Source: Comamonadaceae bacterium (GTDB lineage: Bacteria; Pseudomonadota; Gammaproteobacteria; Burkholderiales; Burkholderiaceae_C). From it: a DNA stretch of 6,602 bases. Numbering within the stretch: the first letter of the stretch is position 1; every line of letters begins with the position of its first letter. The stretch is taken from the NCBI GenBank assembly GCA_947463845.1, contig CANHUM010000098.1:1-6602 (forward strand). Direction: 5' to 3'. Position numbers and translations under genes: made by a program. The notes under the pieces are model-generated. The model was given only the letters and a program-made list of their open reading frames with translations. It made no database searches and was not told where the DNA came from. Below are positions 1 through 6,209 of this stretch, piece by piece.

Positions 1-496
1 AGTCAGCCGTAGAAGGGGCAGCCACCATGCGGTCAATGACTTCCTTTTGCAGCATGAAGTGCTGGTCAGAAATCACATCCACATGGTCAAGCAGATGAAA
101 CAAAATTGGCGTTGAAATGTTGTACGGCAAATTCCCGACGACCCGCAGTTTGCAGGGGCTGTCTGAGTGGCTCAATGAAGGCACGAAGGAGGGGTTGGAC
201 TCCAGTGATGATCGGACTTGAGAGGCCAAAGCGCTGAAGTCGACTTTCAAGACGTCTGACTCCACGACGGACAAATGGGGGTGTTCACGCAGACGCACGG
301 CCAGATCACGATCGAGTTCGATTACAGTCAGATGACCCAGGCGCTCCACCAGAGGCTGGGTCAGGGCTGCCAAGCCGGGACCGATTTCCACCATGGCTTG
401 TCCTGGCAAGGGACCGATCAAATCCACAATGCCGTCAATGATGGCTGCATCGGTCAGAAAATGCTGGCCAAAACGCTTGCGAGCGATGTGCTTCAT
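1..496 (-). CDS. rsmA: 16S rRNA adenine dimethyltransferase RsmA (KsgA), N-terminal 165 residues, cut by window edge
   Basis: The product uses S-adenosylmethionine to dimethylate two adjacent adenines in the 3'-terminal helix of 16S rRNA (A1518/A1519 in E. coli), a late step of small-subunit assembly in the cytoplasm. The reading frame opens at ATG 496-494 and runs off the left edge, so about 100 C-terminal residues are missing compared with the 273-residue E. coli protein. Visible family motifs are RKRFGQHFL (residues 6-14), the SAM-binding loop [14 protein letters not shown] (36-49), VIELDRDL (58-65), the catalytic motif [15 protein letters not shown] (122-136) and [15 protein letters not shown] (147-161). 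Residues about 89-117 form a segment some 19 residues longer than in E. coli. The start codon overlaps the surA stop as ATGA, so translation is probably coupled. Identity is clear from the motifs. The start is well supported because RKRFGQHFL lies close to the N-terminus, as in homologues. Confidence 0.96.
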   Translation of the reverse strand, partial: MKHIARKRFGQHFLTDAAIIDGIVDLIGPLPGQAMVEIGPGLAALTQPLVERLGHLTVIELDRDLAVRLREHPHLSVVESDVLKVDFSALASQVRSSLESNPSFVPSLSHSDSPCKLRVVGNLPYNISTPILFHLLDHVDVISDQHFMLQKEVIDRMVAAPSTAD

Positions 497-1836
497 TGCG
501 GGGCTTCCCGCATTTCGACAAAGGCTCGACCACGAATTTCTTGAGCCCAGCCCGCGTAGGCATCGTCCAATTTGCCTTCCCGCAAAGTGCTCCGAGCTAA
601 ATTACGTTGCTCTGCATCAGACATGGGAGCGTCCCGTCGATCGGTCACTTCAATCAGGTGCACACCAAAACGGGAGACCAGAGGTTCGGCCAATTGACCG
701 GGACGAAGCTGGTTCATGGCCTGTTCGAACTCTGGCACAAACATGCCGGGACTGGCCCAGCCCAGATCACCGCCTTGAGGCGCGCTGCCGTCCTGGGAAA
801 TGCGTTTGGCCATATCGGCAAAGTCGGCTCTGCCAGAAAGAATGTCGCGACGAATGGCATTCAGTTGGGCAATGGCCTGTGTCTGTGACAACTGGGGACT
901 GGGGCGCAAAAGAATGTGCCGAGCTCGGGTCTGCGTGGTCATCAAAGTGGTGGGTGCACTTTGTCGCTGAATCACCTTGAGCACATGAAAACCAGCGCCA
1001 GAACGCACCACATCGGATACGCCACCGACGGGGAGTTTGGCGACTGCTTGAACAAACAATTCCGGATAACGGGACAGTGGCCGCAGACCCATGATGCCGC
1101 CGTTGCTGCTGCGATCCGGCGCATCGGAAAAGGCCGTGACCAAAGCCGAAAAGTCATCCCCTTGTCGAGCCCGTTGCGCCACTGACCGTGCGCGCTCGGA
1201 CAAGCGGGCAATCTGCTCGTCTGAGGCATTTTCAGGCACGGCAATCAAGATCATGCCCAAATTCAGATCAGCAGGAATGCGTGCGGCCTGACGTTCAAGC
1301 TGCTCCGCCAAAAACTGGTTGATTTCTAGGTCTGTGATGCGAACGCGTGCTTCAACCTCACGTTCACGAACGCGTGTGAGCAGCAATTGGTTGCGCAGTT
1401 GTTCGCGAAAACTGGCCAATGAAATGCCATCTTGTTGAAGTCGCTGACGCAAAACATCAACACTGATCTGGTTGTTGTTGGCCACATTCGATTCGGCCTG
1501 ATTGACCGCAGCATCGTCGACTGAAATGCCCAAAGCAATGGCTTGCTGAATTTGCGCCTTTTCGTTGATCAGTTGATCCAGGGCCAGACGTTTCGATTCG
1601 GCGCTGTCGGCAACCAATCCTTGTGCGCGCGCCTCACGCAGCAAACGCAGACTCAAGGCCTGCACTTCCTGGTTGGTGATGGGCTCTGAATTGACCACAG
1701 CGACCACAAAGTCTGCAGAGCGCACAGGTGAAGTGCTGGATTGGGTCCATGCCGCAGGAGACATCAGCAGCACTGCGCCAATAAGCGCTGCGCATCGAAT
1801 CCATGAAAAGCGGCTTGGTAAAAGAATATTAGTCAT
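493..1836 (-). CDS. surA: Periplasmic chaperone / peptidyl-prolyl isomerase SurA
   Basis: SurA is a periplasmic chaperone that escorts unfolded outer-membrane proteins, LptD among them, to the BAM complex. From ATG 1836 the protein has 447 residues (E. coli: 428). It begins with a signal peptide: basic residues up to R14, then hydrophobic [10 protein letters not shown] (16-25), with cleavage probably near residues 28-32. The SurA N-terminal chaperone domain follows ([15 protein letters not shown], 44-58). Parvulin domain 1 covers about 190-291, parvulin domain 2 about 302-400 ([11 protein letters not shown] at 304-314, [12 protein letters not shown] at 355-366), and a C-terminal helix ends the protein. 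Domain 1 reads [10 protein letters not shown] where E. coli has a histidine (SHILI). A GTG at 1872 would add 12 residues ahead of the signal peptide. I prefer 1836 because it puts the signal peptide at the N-terminus, although no strong Shine-Dalgarno precedes either start. The gene overlaps lptD by 8 bases and rsmA by 4. Confidence 0.95.
   Translation of the reverse strand: MTNILLPSRFSWIRCAALIGAVLLMSPAAWTQSSTSPVRSADFVVAVVNSEPITNQEVQALSLRLLREARAQGLVADSAESKRLALDQLINEKAQIQQAIALGISVDDAAVNQAESNVANNNQISVDVLRQRLQQDGISLASFREQLRNQLLLTRVREREVEARVRITDLEINQFLAEQLERQAARIPADLNLGMILIAVPENASDEQIARLSERARSVAQRARQGDDFSALVTAFSDAPDRSSNGGIMGLRPLSRYPELFVQAVAKLPVGGVSDVVRSGAGFHVLKVIQRQSAPTTLMTTQTRARHILLRPSPQLSQTQAIAQLNAIRRDILSGRADFADMAKRISQDGSAPQGGDLGWASPGMFVPEFEQAMNQLRPGQLAEPLVSRFGVHLIEVTDRRDAPMSDAEQRNLARSTLREGKLDDAYAGWAQEIRGRAFVEMREAPQ
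497..512 (-). promoter_or_regulatory. Hairpin immediately upstream of the rsmA start codon
   Basis: On the minus strand the 16 bases directly before the rsmA ATG read TGCGGG-AAGC-CCCGCA, a perfect 6-bp stem (five G-C pairs) with a 4-base loop. It covers the last codons of surA and the region where an rsmA Shine-Dalgarno would sit. I infer that it could hold back independent initiation, so that rsmA is translated mainly by ribosomes finishing surA at the shared ATGA. The pairing is seen directly; the function is inferred, and short GC-rich stems also occur by chance. Confidence 0.4.
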
Positions 1837-4225
1837 AGTTCTGAAAACGGCTCGGTTGCAGAGTGTTGTCACGAAGATTTTGATAGCGGGGAATGCTGTT
1901 TCTCAGTGCCACCAAAGGGCTAGCCCCCACACGCGCCAGGCCAATCAGCTCAAGCTGAAAGAACAAACGGGTGTTGGCTGTGGAGATAGAGCGCTGGTTG
2001 CGTTCAAAAACAATGCGGCCGATCCAGCACCCGGCGTCATACTCCAAACCCATCAGGCTTTCCACCAAGCGGCCTTCCGCTAGGCTGAAATTCATGCGGC
2101 CCACGGTGAACCAGCGGTCTGGGCCCAACCCTTGACCCGCCGTGCGTGTCCAGATGGACTCTGCCGCTGAATTTCTCCGACCCACCAGATCGCTCAAGGG
2201 CCACTGCCATCCCAAATCGACCTGTTCACTGATGCCTCGGTTCAATCGGTAAGCGGCATTCAAGACGCGGTAAGGTGTGGGATAGTAGCGCAACTGCAGT
2301 GTGTTGCGGCTGATGTCATGGGTCTGGTTGTTGATTTGGACGGTGTTGTCCAGAGCCCAGCGATTGTCCCAACGGACACCGGCACCCACCAGCAGATCGC
2401 TCAGACCTGCCGTGGCGGGTACTTGAGCGTTGTTCAACACCACACGCTGGTCGGAAAAACGGATGCGCTGCGCTACACCGAAACGCAATAATTCAGCGCC
2501 ATTGCCGGGATCAAAGAAACGGCTCGTCATGCCCAGCGTCAGTGCATCGTTGTCGATCAGTCGATCGTTGCCAACAAATGTGTTCTCACTGTAAATGGTG
2601 GACAGGTTGAAGTCGGTGATGCCGCTGTCATAAACCGGCAGCATGCTCTGGTCCCTGAAAGGGGTTTTGGCATAAAAGGCGCGAGGCTCGAGCGTTTGTG
2701 CCACCGATCGGCCAAACCACTGTGCCGAACGCTCAAAAACAAGGCCCGAGTCCAGAGAAAGCGTGGGCAGGACGCGGTTGGCTTCATGAGAGCCGTTGCC
2801 CATCGGTTGGTCCAGTTGGTAGCGCGTGGCATGCATTTGAACTTTTGGGGTGAAAAAGCCCCATGGGCGAATCCAGGGGCGGCTGACTTGAGCTTGCACA
2901 AAACTTCGCTCACCGTTTCTGGCCACCATATTGGGGATGCGGCTGAAGTCCGCTTCGAATCGGGTTGTGTCGCCCCGAAGAGACCAATCCAACCCATTGG
3001 CTTGCCATTGACCGTAAGACATCACGATCTGGGGTGTGCGGTCGTAAGGGGGCAAGATCGTGGAGTTGATGTCCTGCAATGTCTGCCAGCGCTGAACCTG
3101 AGCCGTCATGTTGAAAGCGCCGCGTCCCCAACTTAAAACGCCGGTCGAAGGCAGCAAACGCTGTGTCAGCACCAAACCCGAGCGCCGAAAATCTCGCCTG
3201 TAGTTGTCGTCACTGACGCGGTTCAAGTTCAGCCCAACGCCAAGCGACCCGATGCGCTCAATGCCTGTGTCAATGATGCCGCTGTGTTGACTGGATAAAC
3301 CCCAACGTGCTTGATTGCTCAAACTGTCGGAGGGCATTAAATTCAACCGTGCCTGTCCGCTGTAGTTTTTCTCGAGGTATCGAAACTCTGTGTCGACGGC
3401 CACCCCACGTTTGCTCATCACGTTCGTTGTCACCGTGGCATCCCGGTTGGGTGCAATGTCGAAGTAGTAAGGCTGGACAATTTCTGCGCCATTGCGAGTT
3501 GTGATTCCTACAAGCGGTGGCAGTAAGCCCGAACGACGATCGGTGGTCAAAGCAAAGCTGGCCGAGGGAAGAGAAACCTCGGGCAAGTTCTTGAAGCGGA
3601 CCTGAACGCCTTCGGCCTTGACGGTCGCCTCCTCATCATCGATGCTCATCCGGGTGGCCTTGATCAGCCATGCGGGCAACCAGTCCGGACCGGGCGTGCG
3701 GCGGCAAGTGGTGTAGGTGGCTTGGTGCACGACGGCGCGGGAAGGATCGATGAATTCGATTTGTGCCGCACTGCCATGGCCACCATTGGCAAAAAATTCA
3801 AATGTCGATTTATCCAGAGCACCTTGAAAACTGTCCACTTGCAGCTTCAACTCGGAGCCCTGAAATTGGCTGCCAGGCCTGTTCAGTCGGATCGTGCCAT
3901 TGGCCTCCAGTACATCCTGACTTTGGTCATACACCAGACGATCAGCACGCATGCTCATACCCGGTTTTCGCAAGCTGGCTTGACCTTCGACGATGGTGTT
4001 CAGGTCTGGTCGGATGACCAGTCGTTCACCCGAGACAAACACGGTACCCTCTTTGGTCTGACGCGCTGAAATGTCTTCTTCAAGCAAGGGGCTGCTGCGA
4101 AGCAACAGTCCGTCAGTTTGAGCGACGGCCGCCGTGTGAAGCAACCACGCCGCGCACACGACCATCCCCTTGAGCCCGAGGGCAAACAAGCAGTGTGCAG
4201 GTCTAAAGATACGGGGTGGACTCAC
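1829..4225 (-). CDS. lptD: LPS-assembly protein LptD (OstA/Imp), outer-membrane LPS translocon barrel
   Basis: LptD forms, with the lipoprotein LptE, the outer-membrane complex that inserts lipopolysaccharide into the outer leaflet. From GTG 4225 the protein has 798 residues (E. coli: 784): signal peptide ending near AAVAQ (32-36), then an OstA/LptA-like periplasmic domain from about 55 to 200 (for example VSGERLVIRPDL), then the beta-barrel. Recognisable E. coli-like signatures are DRRSGLLPP (229-237), YYFDIAPNRDATVT (253-266), EFRYL (280-284), QTLEPRAFYAKTPFRDQS (510-527), MTSRFFD (566-572) and the C-terminal IPRYQNL (778-784), followed by a 14-residue tail. The mature protein has only two cysteines, C174 and C733. 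A GTG at 4273 would add 16 residues; ATG 4165 would remove most of the signal peptide. Neither GTG has a good Shine-Dalgarno, so the start is less certain than the identity. It is the first gene of the lptD-surA-rsmA operon. Confidence 0.95.
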   Translation of the reverse strand: MSPPRIFRPAHCLFALGLKGMVVCAAWLLHTAAVAQTDGLLLRSSPLLEEDISARQTKEGTVFVSGERLVIRPDLNTIVEGQASLRKPGMSMRADRLVYDQSQDVLEANGTIRLNRPGSQFQGSELKLQVDSFQGALDKSTFEFFANGGHGSAAQIEFIDPSRAVVHQATYTTCRRTPGPDWLPAWLIKATRMSIDDEEATVKAEGVQVRFKNLPEVSLPSASFALTTDRRSGLLPPLVGITTRNGAEIVQPYYFDIAPNRDATVTTNVMSKRGVAVDTEFRYLEKNYSGQARLNLMPSDSLSNQARWGLSSQHSGIIDTGIERIGSLGVGLNLNRVSDDNYRRDFRRSGLVLTQRLLPSTGVLSWGRGAFNMTAQVQRWQTLQDINSTILPPYDRTPQIVMSYGQWQANGLDWSLRGDTTRFEADFSRIPNMVARNGERSFVQAQVSRPWIRPWGFFTPKVQMHATRYQLDQPMGNGSHEANRVLPTLSLDSGLVFERSAQWFGRSVAQTLEPRAFYAKTPFRDQSMLPVYDSGITDFNLSTIYSENTFVGNDRLIDNDALTLGMTSRFFDPGNGAELLRFGVAQRIRFSDQRVVLNNAQVPATAGLSDLLVGAGVRWDNRWALDNTVQINNQTHDISRNTLQLRYYPTPYRVLNAAYRLNRGISEQVDLGWQWPLSDLVGRRNSAAESIWTRTAGQGLGPDRWFTVGRMNFSLAEGRLVESLMGLEYDAGCWIGRIVFERNQRSISTANTRLFFQLELIGLARVGASPLVALRNSIPRYQNLRDNTLQPSRFQNYD

Positions 4226-4302
4226 GACGGTCAGAAGGATTGGACAAGACGCCTCTCTTGACTCAAGAGACACGCCTTTGGCTTTGTAAAATGCAATTAT
4301 CC
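4226..4302. promoter_or_regulatory. Divergent spacer between lptD and amgK, presumed to hold both promoters
   Basis: lptD leaves leftward and amgK rightward from this 77-base stretch, so promoters for both should lie here or just inside the neighbouring gene. The plus strand has a TTGACT (4258-4263) and a TAAAAT (4287-4292), but their 23-base spacing is too long for a standard sigma-70 promoter. The minus strand has a GATAAT at 4301-4296 without a convincing -35 box. No clear sigma-E type promoter was found for lptD. The spacer is dominated by the dyad listed separately. I can place the promoters only by context. Confidence 0.45.
4254..4270. promoter_or_regulatory. Perfect 17-bp dyad TCTCTTGA-C-TCAAGAGA, candidate operator
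   Basis: Bases 4254-4261 (TCTCTTGA) and 4263-4270 (TCAAGAGA) are exact reverse complements around a single central base. The size and position, between two divergent genes, fit a binding site for a dimeric regulator that could act on both promoters. As RNA it could also form a 7-bp stem with a 3-base loop in the lptD leader. If lptD started at the upstream GTG (4273) the dyad would fall inside its first codons. No regulator is identified. Confidence 0.45.
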
Positions 4303-5397
4303 ATGAGCCACCCTACACCATCCTCCCCCGCTGCTGCAGACGTGATTTGGACCGATCCGGTCAGACAGGCAGCTTTTACCATCTGGCTGGTTGATACGGC
4401 CACCCAACACGGGCTTTTGCCGAACACCTTGCGGATCGCCTCGGCCGATGCCAGCTTTCGCCGTTACCTGCGGGTGGATGCTGTGCAGGGTGGCAGCCGC
4501 ATCATCATGGATGCGCCGCCCGACAAGGAAAACTCTGAACCCTTCGTGCGCATTGCCGCCTTGATGAAGGCCGCGGGTTTGAATGCCCCCGAGGTGCTGG
4601 ACTGGCAGCAGACCCAAGGCTTCATGCTGTTGAGCGACCTGGGCGATGCCACCATGATGTCGGCCATCGATCCCGAGCGCCCCCAGGTCAACCACGGCCT
4701 GTACATGCAGGCGGTGGACGCACTGGTGCAGTGGCAGTTGGCCTCTCGCCCTGGCGTGCTGCCGCCTTATGACGCCGCGCTTCTCAACCGGGAGCTGAGC
4801 CTGTTCCCGGATTGGTATTTGGCCCAGCATCGGGGCGTGCAACTGCAAGGCGCACAACGCGAGGTGTTTGACAAGGCCTTTGCCCTGATCGTGCAGCGCA
4901 ACCTGGCCGCGCCCCCTGTGTATGTGCACCGCGACTTCATGCCGCGCAATTTGATGATGCCCTACCAGAGTGAACAGCTGGGCGTGCTGGACTTCCAGGA
5001 TGCGGTCTACGGCCCCATCACCTACGACATCGCCAGCCTGATGCGCGACGCCTTCTTGACGTGGGACGAAGACTTTGTGCTCGACATCACCATCCGGTAC
5101 TGGGAAAAAGCCCGCAAGGCGGGCTTGATGGACTTTGAAGACTGGCACAGCGACTTTGGCGCGTTTTACCGCGCGGTCGAGTGGATGGGCCTGCAGCGCC
5201 ACCTGAAAGTGGCCGGCATCTTTGCCCGCCTGACCCTGCGCGACGGCAAACCCAAATACCTGGCCGACGCGCCGCGCTTCATCCAATACATCCGCAAGGC
5301 TTGCGACCGTTACCGCGAGCTGGGTCCGCTGCTCAAGCTGATCGACGAGATTGAAGGCACCACGCCACAGGTTGGCTTCGCCTACGGGCGCATGTGA
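4303..5397 (+). CDS. amgK: AmgK-type sugar kinase (predicted MurNAc/GlcNAc anomeric kinase), aminoglycoside phosphotransferase fold
   Basis: AmgK phosphorylates the anomeric carbon of N-acetylmuramic acid or N-acetylglucosamine, feeding recovered peptidoglycan sugars towards UDP-MurNAc in the cytoplasm. The 364-residue protein (from ATG 4303) has the kinase-like fold of the aminoglycoside phosphotransferase family: an N-lobe containing DASFRRYLRV (49-58) and RIIMDAPPDKE (66-76), a hinge region near FMLLSDLGDATM (107-118), the catalytic loop VHRDFMPRNLM (208-218; D211 and N216), and the metal-binding segment GVLDFQDAVYGP (227-238; D230). The C-terminal helices include MGLQRHLKVAGIFARL (295-310), typical of this family. 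In-frame starts at GTG 4216 and ATG 4291 also exist; 4303 keeps the spacer from lptD and gives the usual length, but no strong ribosome site marks it. Divergent pairing with lptD matches Pseudomonas (lptD PA0595, amgK PA0596 from memory), but murU does not follow here. Its exact sugar is inferred from family and synteny. Confidence 0.85.
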   Translation: MSHPTPSSPAAADVIWTDPVRQAAFTIWLVDTATQHGLLPNTLRIASADASFRRYLRVDAVQGGSRIIMDAPPDKENSEPFVRIAALMKAAGLNAPEVLDWQQTQGFMLLSDLGDATMMSAIDPERPQVNHGLYMQAVDALVQWQLASRPGVLPPYDAALLNRELSLFPDWYLAQHRGVQLQGAQREVFDKAFALIVQRNLAAPPVYVHRDFMPRNLMMPYQSEQLGVLDFQDAVYGPITYDIASLMRDAFLTWDEDFVLDITIRYWEKARKAGLMDFEDWHSDFGAFYRAVEWMGLQRHLKVAGIFARLTLRDGKPKYLADAPRFIQYIRKACDRYRELGPLLKLIDEIEGTTPQVGFAYGRM

Positions 5398-5406
5398 GCA
5401 TGCCCC
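5386..5406 (+). promoter_or_regulatory. Hairpin over the amgK stop / rsmE start junction
   Basis: Bases 5390-5394 (GCATG) pair with 5399-5403 (CATGC) around a TGAG loop. Bases 5386-5388 (GGG) can extend the stem with 5404-5406 (CCC) if C5389 bulges out. The loop contains the amgK stop TGA (5395-5397), and the preferred rsmE ATG (5400) lies in the 3' arm. Ribosomes terminating on amgK would open this structure, which suggests translational coupling to rsmE. The pairing is visible; its role is inference. Confidence 0.35.
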
Positions 5407-6104
5407 GCTTTCATTGCCCCACCCCATTGGCCACTGGCCTGGTGCTGAGCTTGCCCGCTGGTGCAGCCCGACATGTGCAGGTGCTGCGCTTGCAGCCGGG
5501 CGATGGCATCACGTTGTTCAATGGCGAGGGCGGCGAGTTTGATGCCTCCGTCACCCGCATGGGTCGCAGCGATGTGGAGGTGCAGGTGGGGGCGCACCAT
5601 GCTGTGGAGCGCGAGGCTCCCCGTGCAATCCATTTGTTGGCGGGCATCACCGCCAACGAGCGCATGGATTGGTTGGTGGAAAAAGCGACCGAGCTCGGCG
5701 TGGCCAGCATCACGCCGATGGTGGCCGAGCGCAGCGTGCTCAAGCTCAAAGGCGAGCGGGCCGAGAAAAAACTGGCGCACTGGCAAGGTGTGGCTGTGGC
5801 CGCAGCCGAGCAGTGCGGACGCAACCGCGTACCCACTGTGCACCCGGCCATCACCTTGGCGGATTGGCTGAAAAAGGCCCCACCCGGCGAGCGCTGGGTC
5901 TTGTCCTTGTCTGAATCCGCCCAGTCACTGACGCTTCTTACCGGCAATGCAGACGTGACGGTGCTCAGCGGCCCTGAAGGAGGTTTGAGCCCTTCAGAAG
6001 AGGCCGCAGCCCTGGCCGCAGGCTTTGTGCCCGTGACCCTGGGATCGCGCGTGCTGCGGGCCGAGACCGCGCCATTGGCGCTATTGGCGATTTGTTCTGC
6101 CTGA
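5400..6104 (+). CDS. rsmE: 16S rRNA (uracil1498-N3)-methyltransferase RsmE
   Basis: RsmE is a SPOUT-class enzyme that uses S-adenosylmethionine to methylate N3 of U1498 in 16S rRNA. The product has 234 residues (E. coli: 243). An N-terminal PUA-like RNA-binding domain (about 1-70) includes ARHVQVLRLQPGD (23-35). The catalytic domain with the trefoil knot follows: NERMDWLVEKATELGVASI (86-104), AEQCGRNRVP (136-145), SGPEGGLSPSEE (190-201) and the knot motif LGSRVLRAETAPLALL (214-229). I chose ATG 5400 because RsmE proteins of this group commonly begin MPRF. A GTG at 5394 adds only two residues and would overlap the amgK stop codon. The gene is therefore either 2 bases downstream of amgK or overlapping it by 4, and the two are very likely co-transcribed. 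Nothing suggests loss of function. Confidence 0.95.
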   Translation: MPRFHCPTPLATGLVLSLPAGAARHVQVLRLQPGDGITLFNGEGGEFDASVTRMGRSDVEVQVGAHHAVEREAPRAIHLLAGITANERMDWLVEKATELGVASITPMVAERSVLKLKGERAEKKLAHWQGVAVAAAEQCGRNRVPTVHPAITLADWLKKAPPGERWVLSLSESAQSLTLLTGNADVTVLSGPEGGLSPSEEAAALAAGFVPVTLGSRVLRAETAPLALLAICSA

Positions 6105-6132
6105 TCGGTTGTGACCATGTCAACCCACTCGC

Positions 6133-6181
6133 AAGCTGTGCGTGAGAGCCAACGGCATGCGAGCCTGGGCGACAGCTTTTT
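6133..6181 (+). terminator. Weak terminator-like inverted repeat after rsmE
   Basis: AAGCTGT (6133-6139) is the exact reverse complement of ACAGCTT (6172-6178), and five T's end at 6181. The loop of about 32 bases is long, and a competing pairing exists between CTCGCA (6128-6133) and TGCGAG (6158-6163). It could end the amgK-rsmE transcript, but it is not a compact textbook intrinsic terminator. The rest of the 6105-6209 gap shows no gene. TATAAG (6181-6186) and GATAAA (6195-6200) are weak -10-like elements without good -35 partners. Confidence 0.3.
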
Positions 6182-6209
6182 ATAAGTGGTTGCCGATAAA
6201 CTGGTTGGC

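Noticed and set aside
393..980. Plus-strand open frame (195 codons) opposite the surA end and rsmA start
   Set aside because: It overlaps two strongly identified genes in antisense, and its translation is low in complexity order and rich in Arg/Trp/Cys/Pro, unlike a real protein.
1837..1872. Longer surA start at GTG 1872
   Set aside because: It would place 12 residues without signal-peptide character in front of an otherwise normal signal sequence, and it has no better ribosome-binding site.
4231..4262. Possible sigma-E promoter for lptD (TCTGA at 4235-4231 on the minus strand)
   Set aside because: No GGAACTT-like -35 element lies at the required distance upstream, and the -10 would fall too close to the preferred start codon.
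4258..4292. Sigma-70 promoter for amgK from TTGACT and TAAAAT
   Set aside because: The spacing of 23 bases is well outside the usual 16-18, and no better -10 is found at the correct distance from TTGACT.
4297..5427. Long open frame (376 codons) on the minus strand opposite amgK
   Set aside because: It is antisense to a clearly recognisable kinase. Its His/Gln/Ala/Val-rich translation has no domain logic and is typical of the reverse frame of G+C-rich coding DNA.
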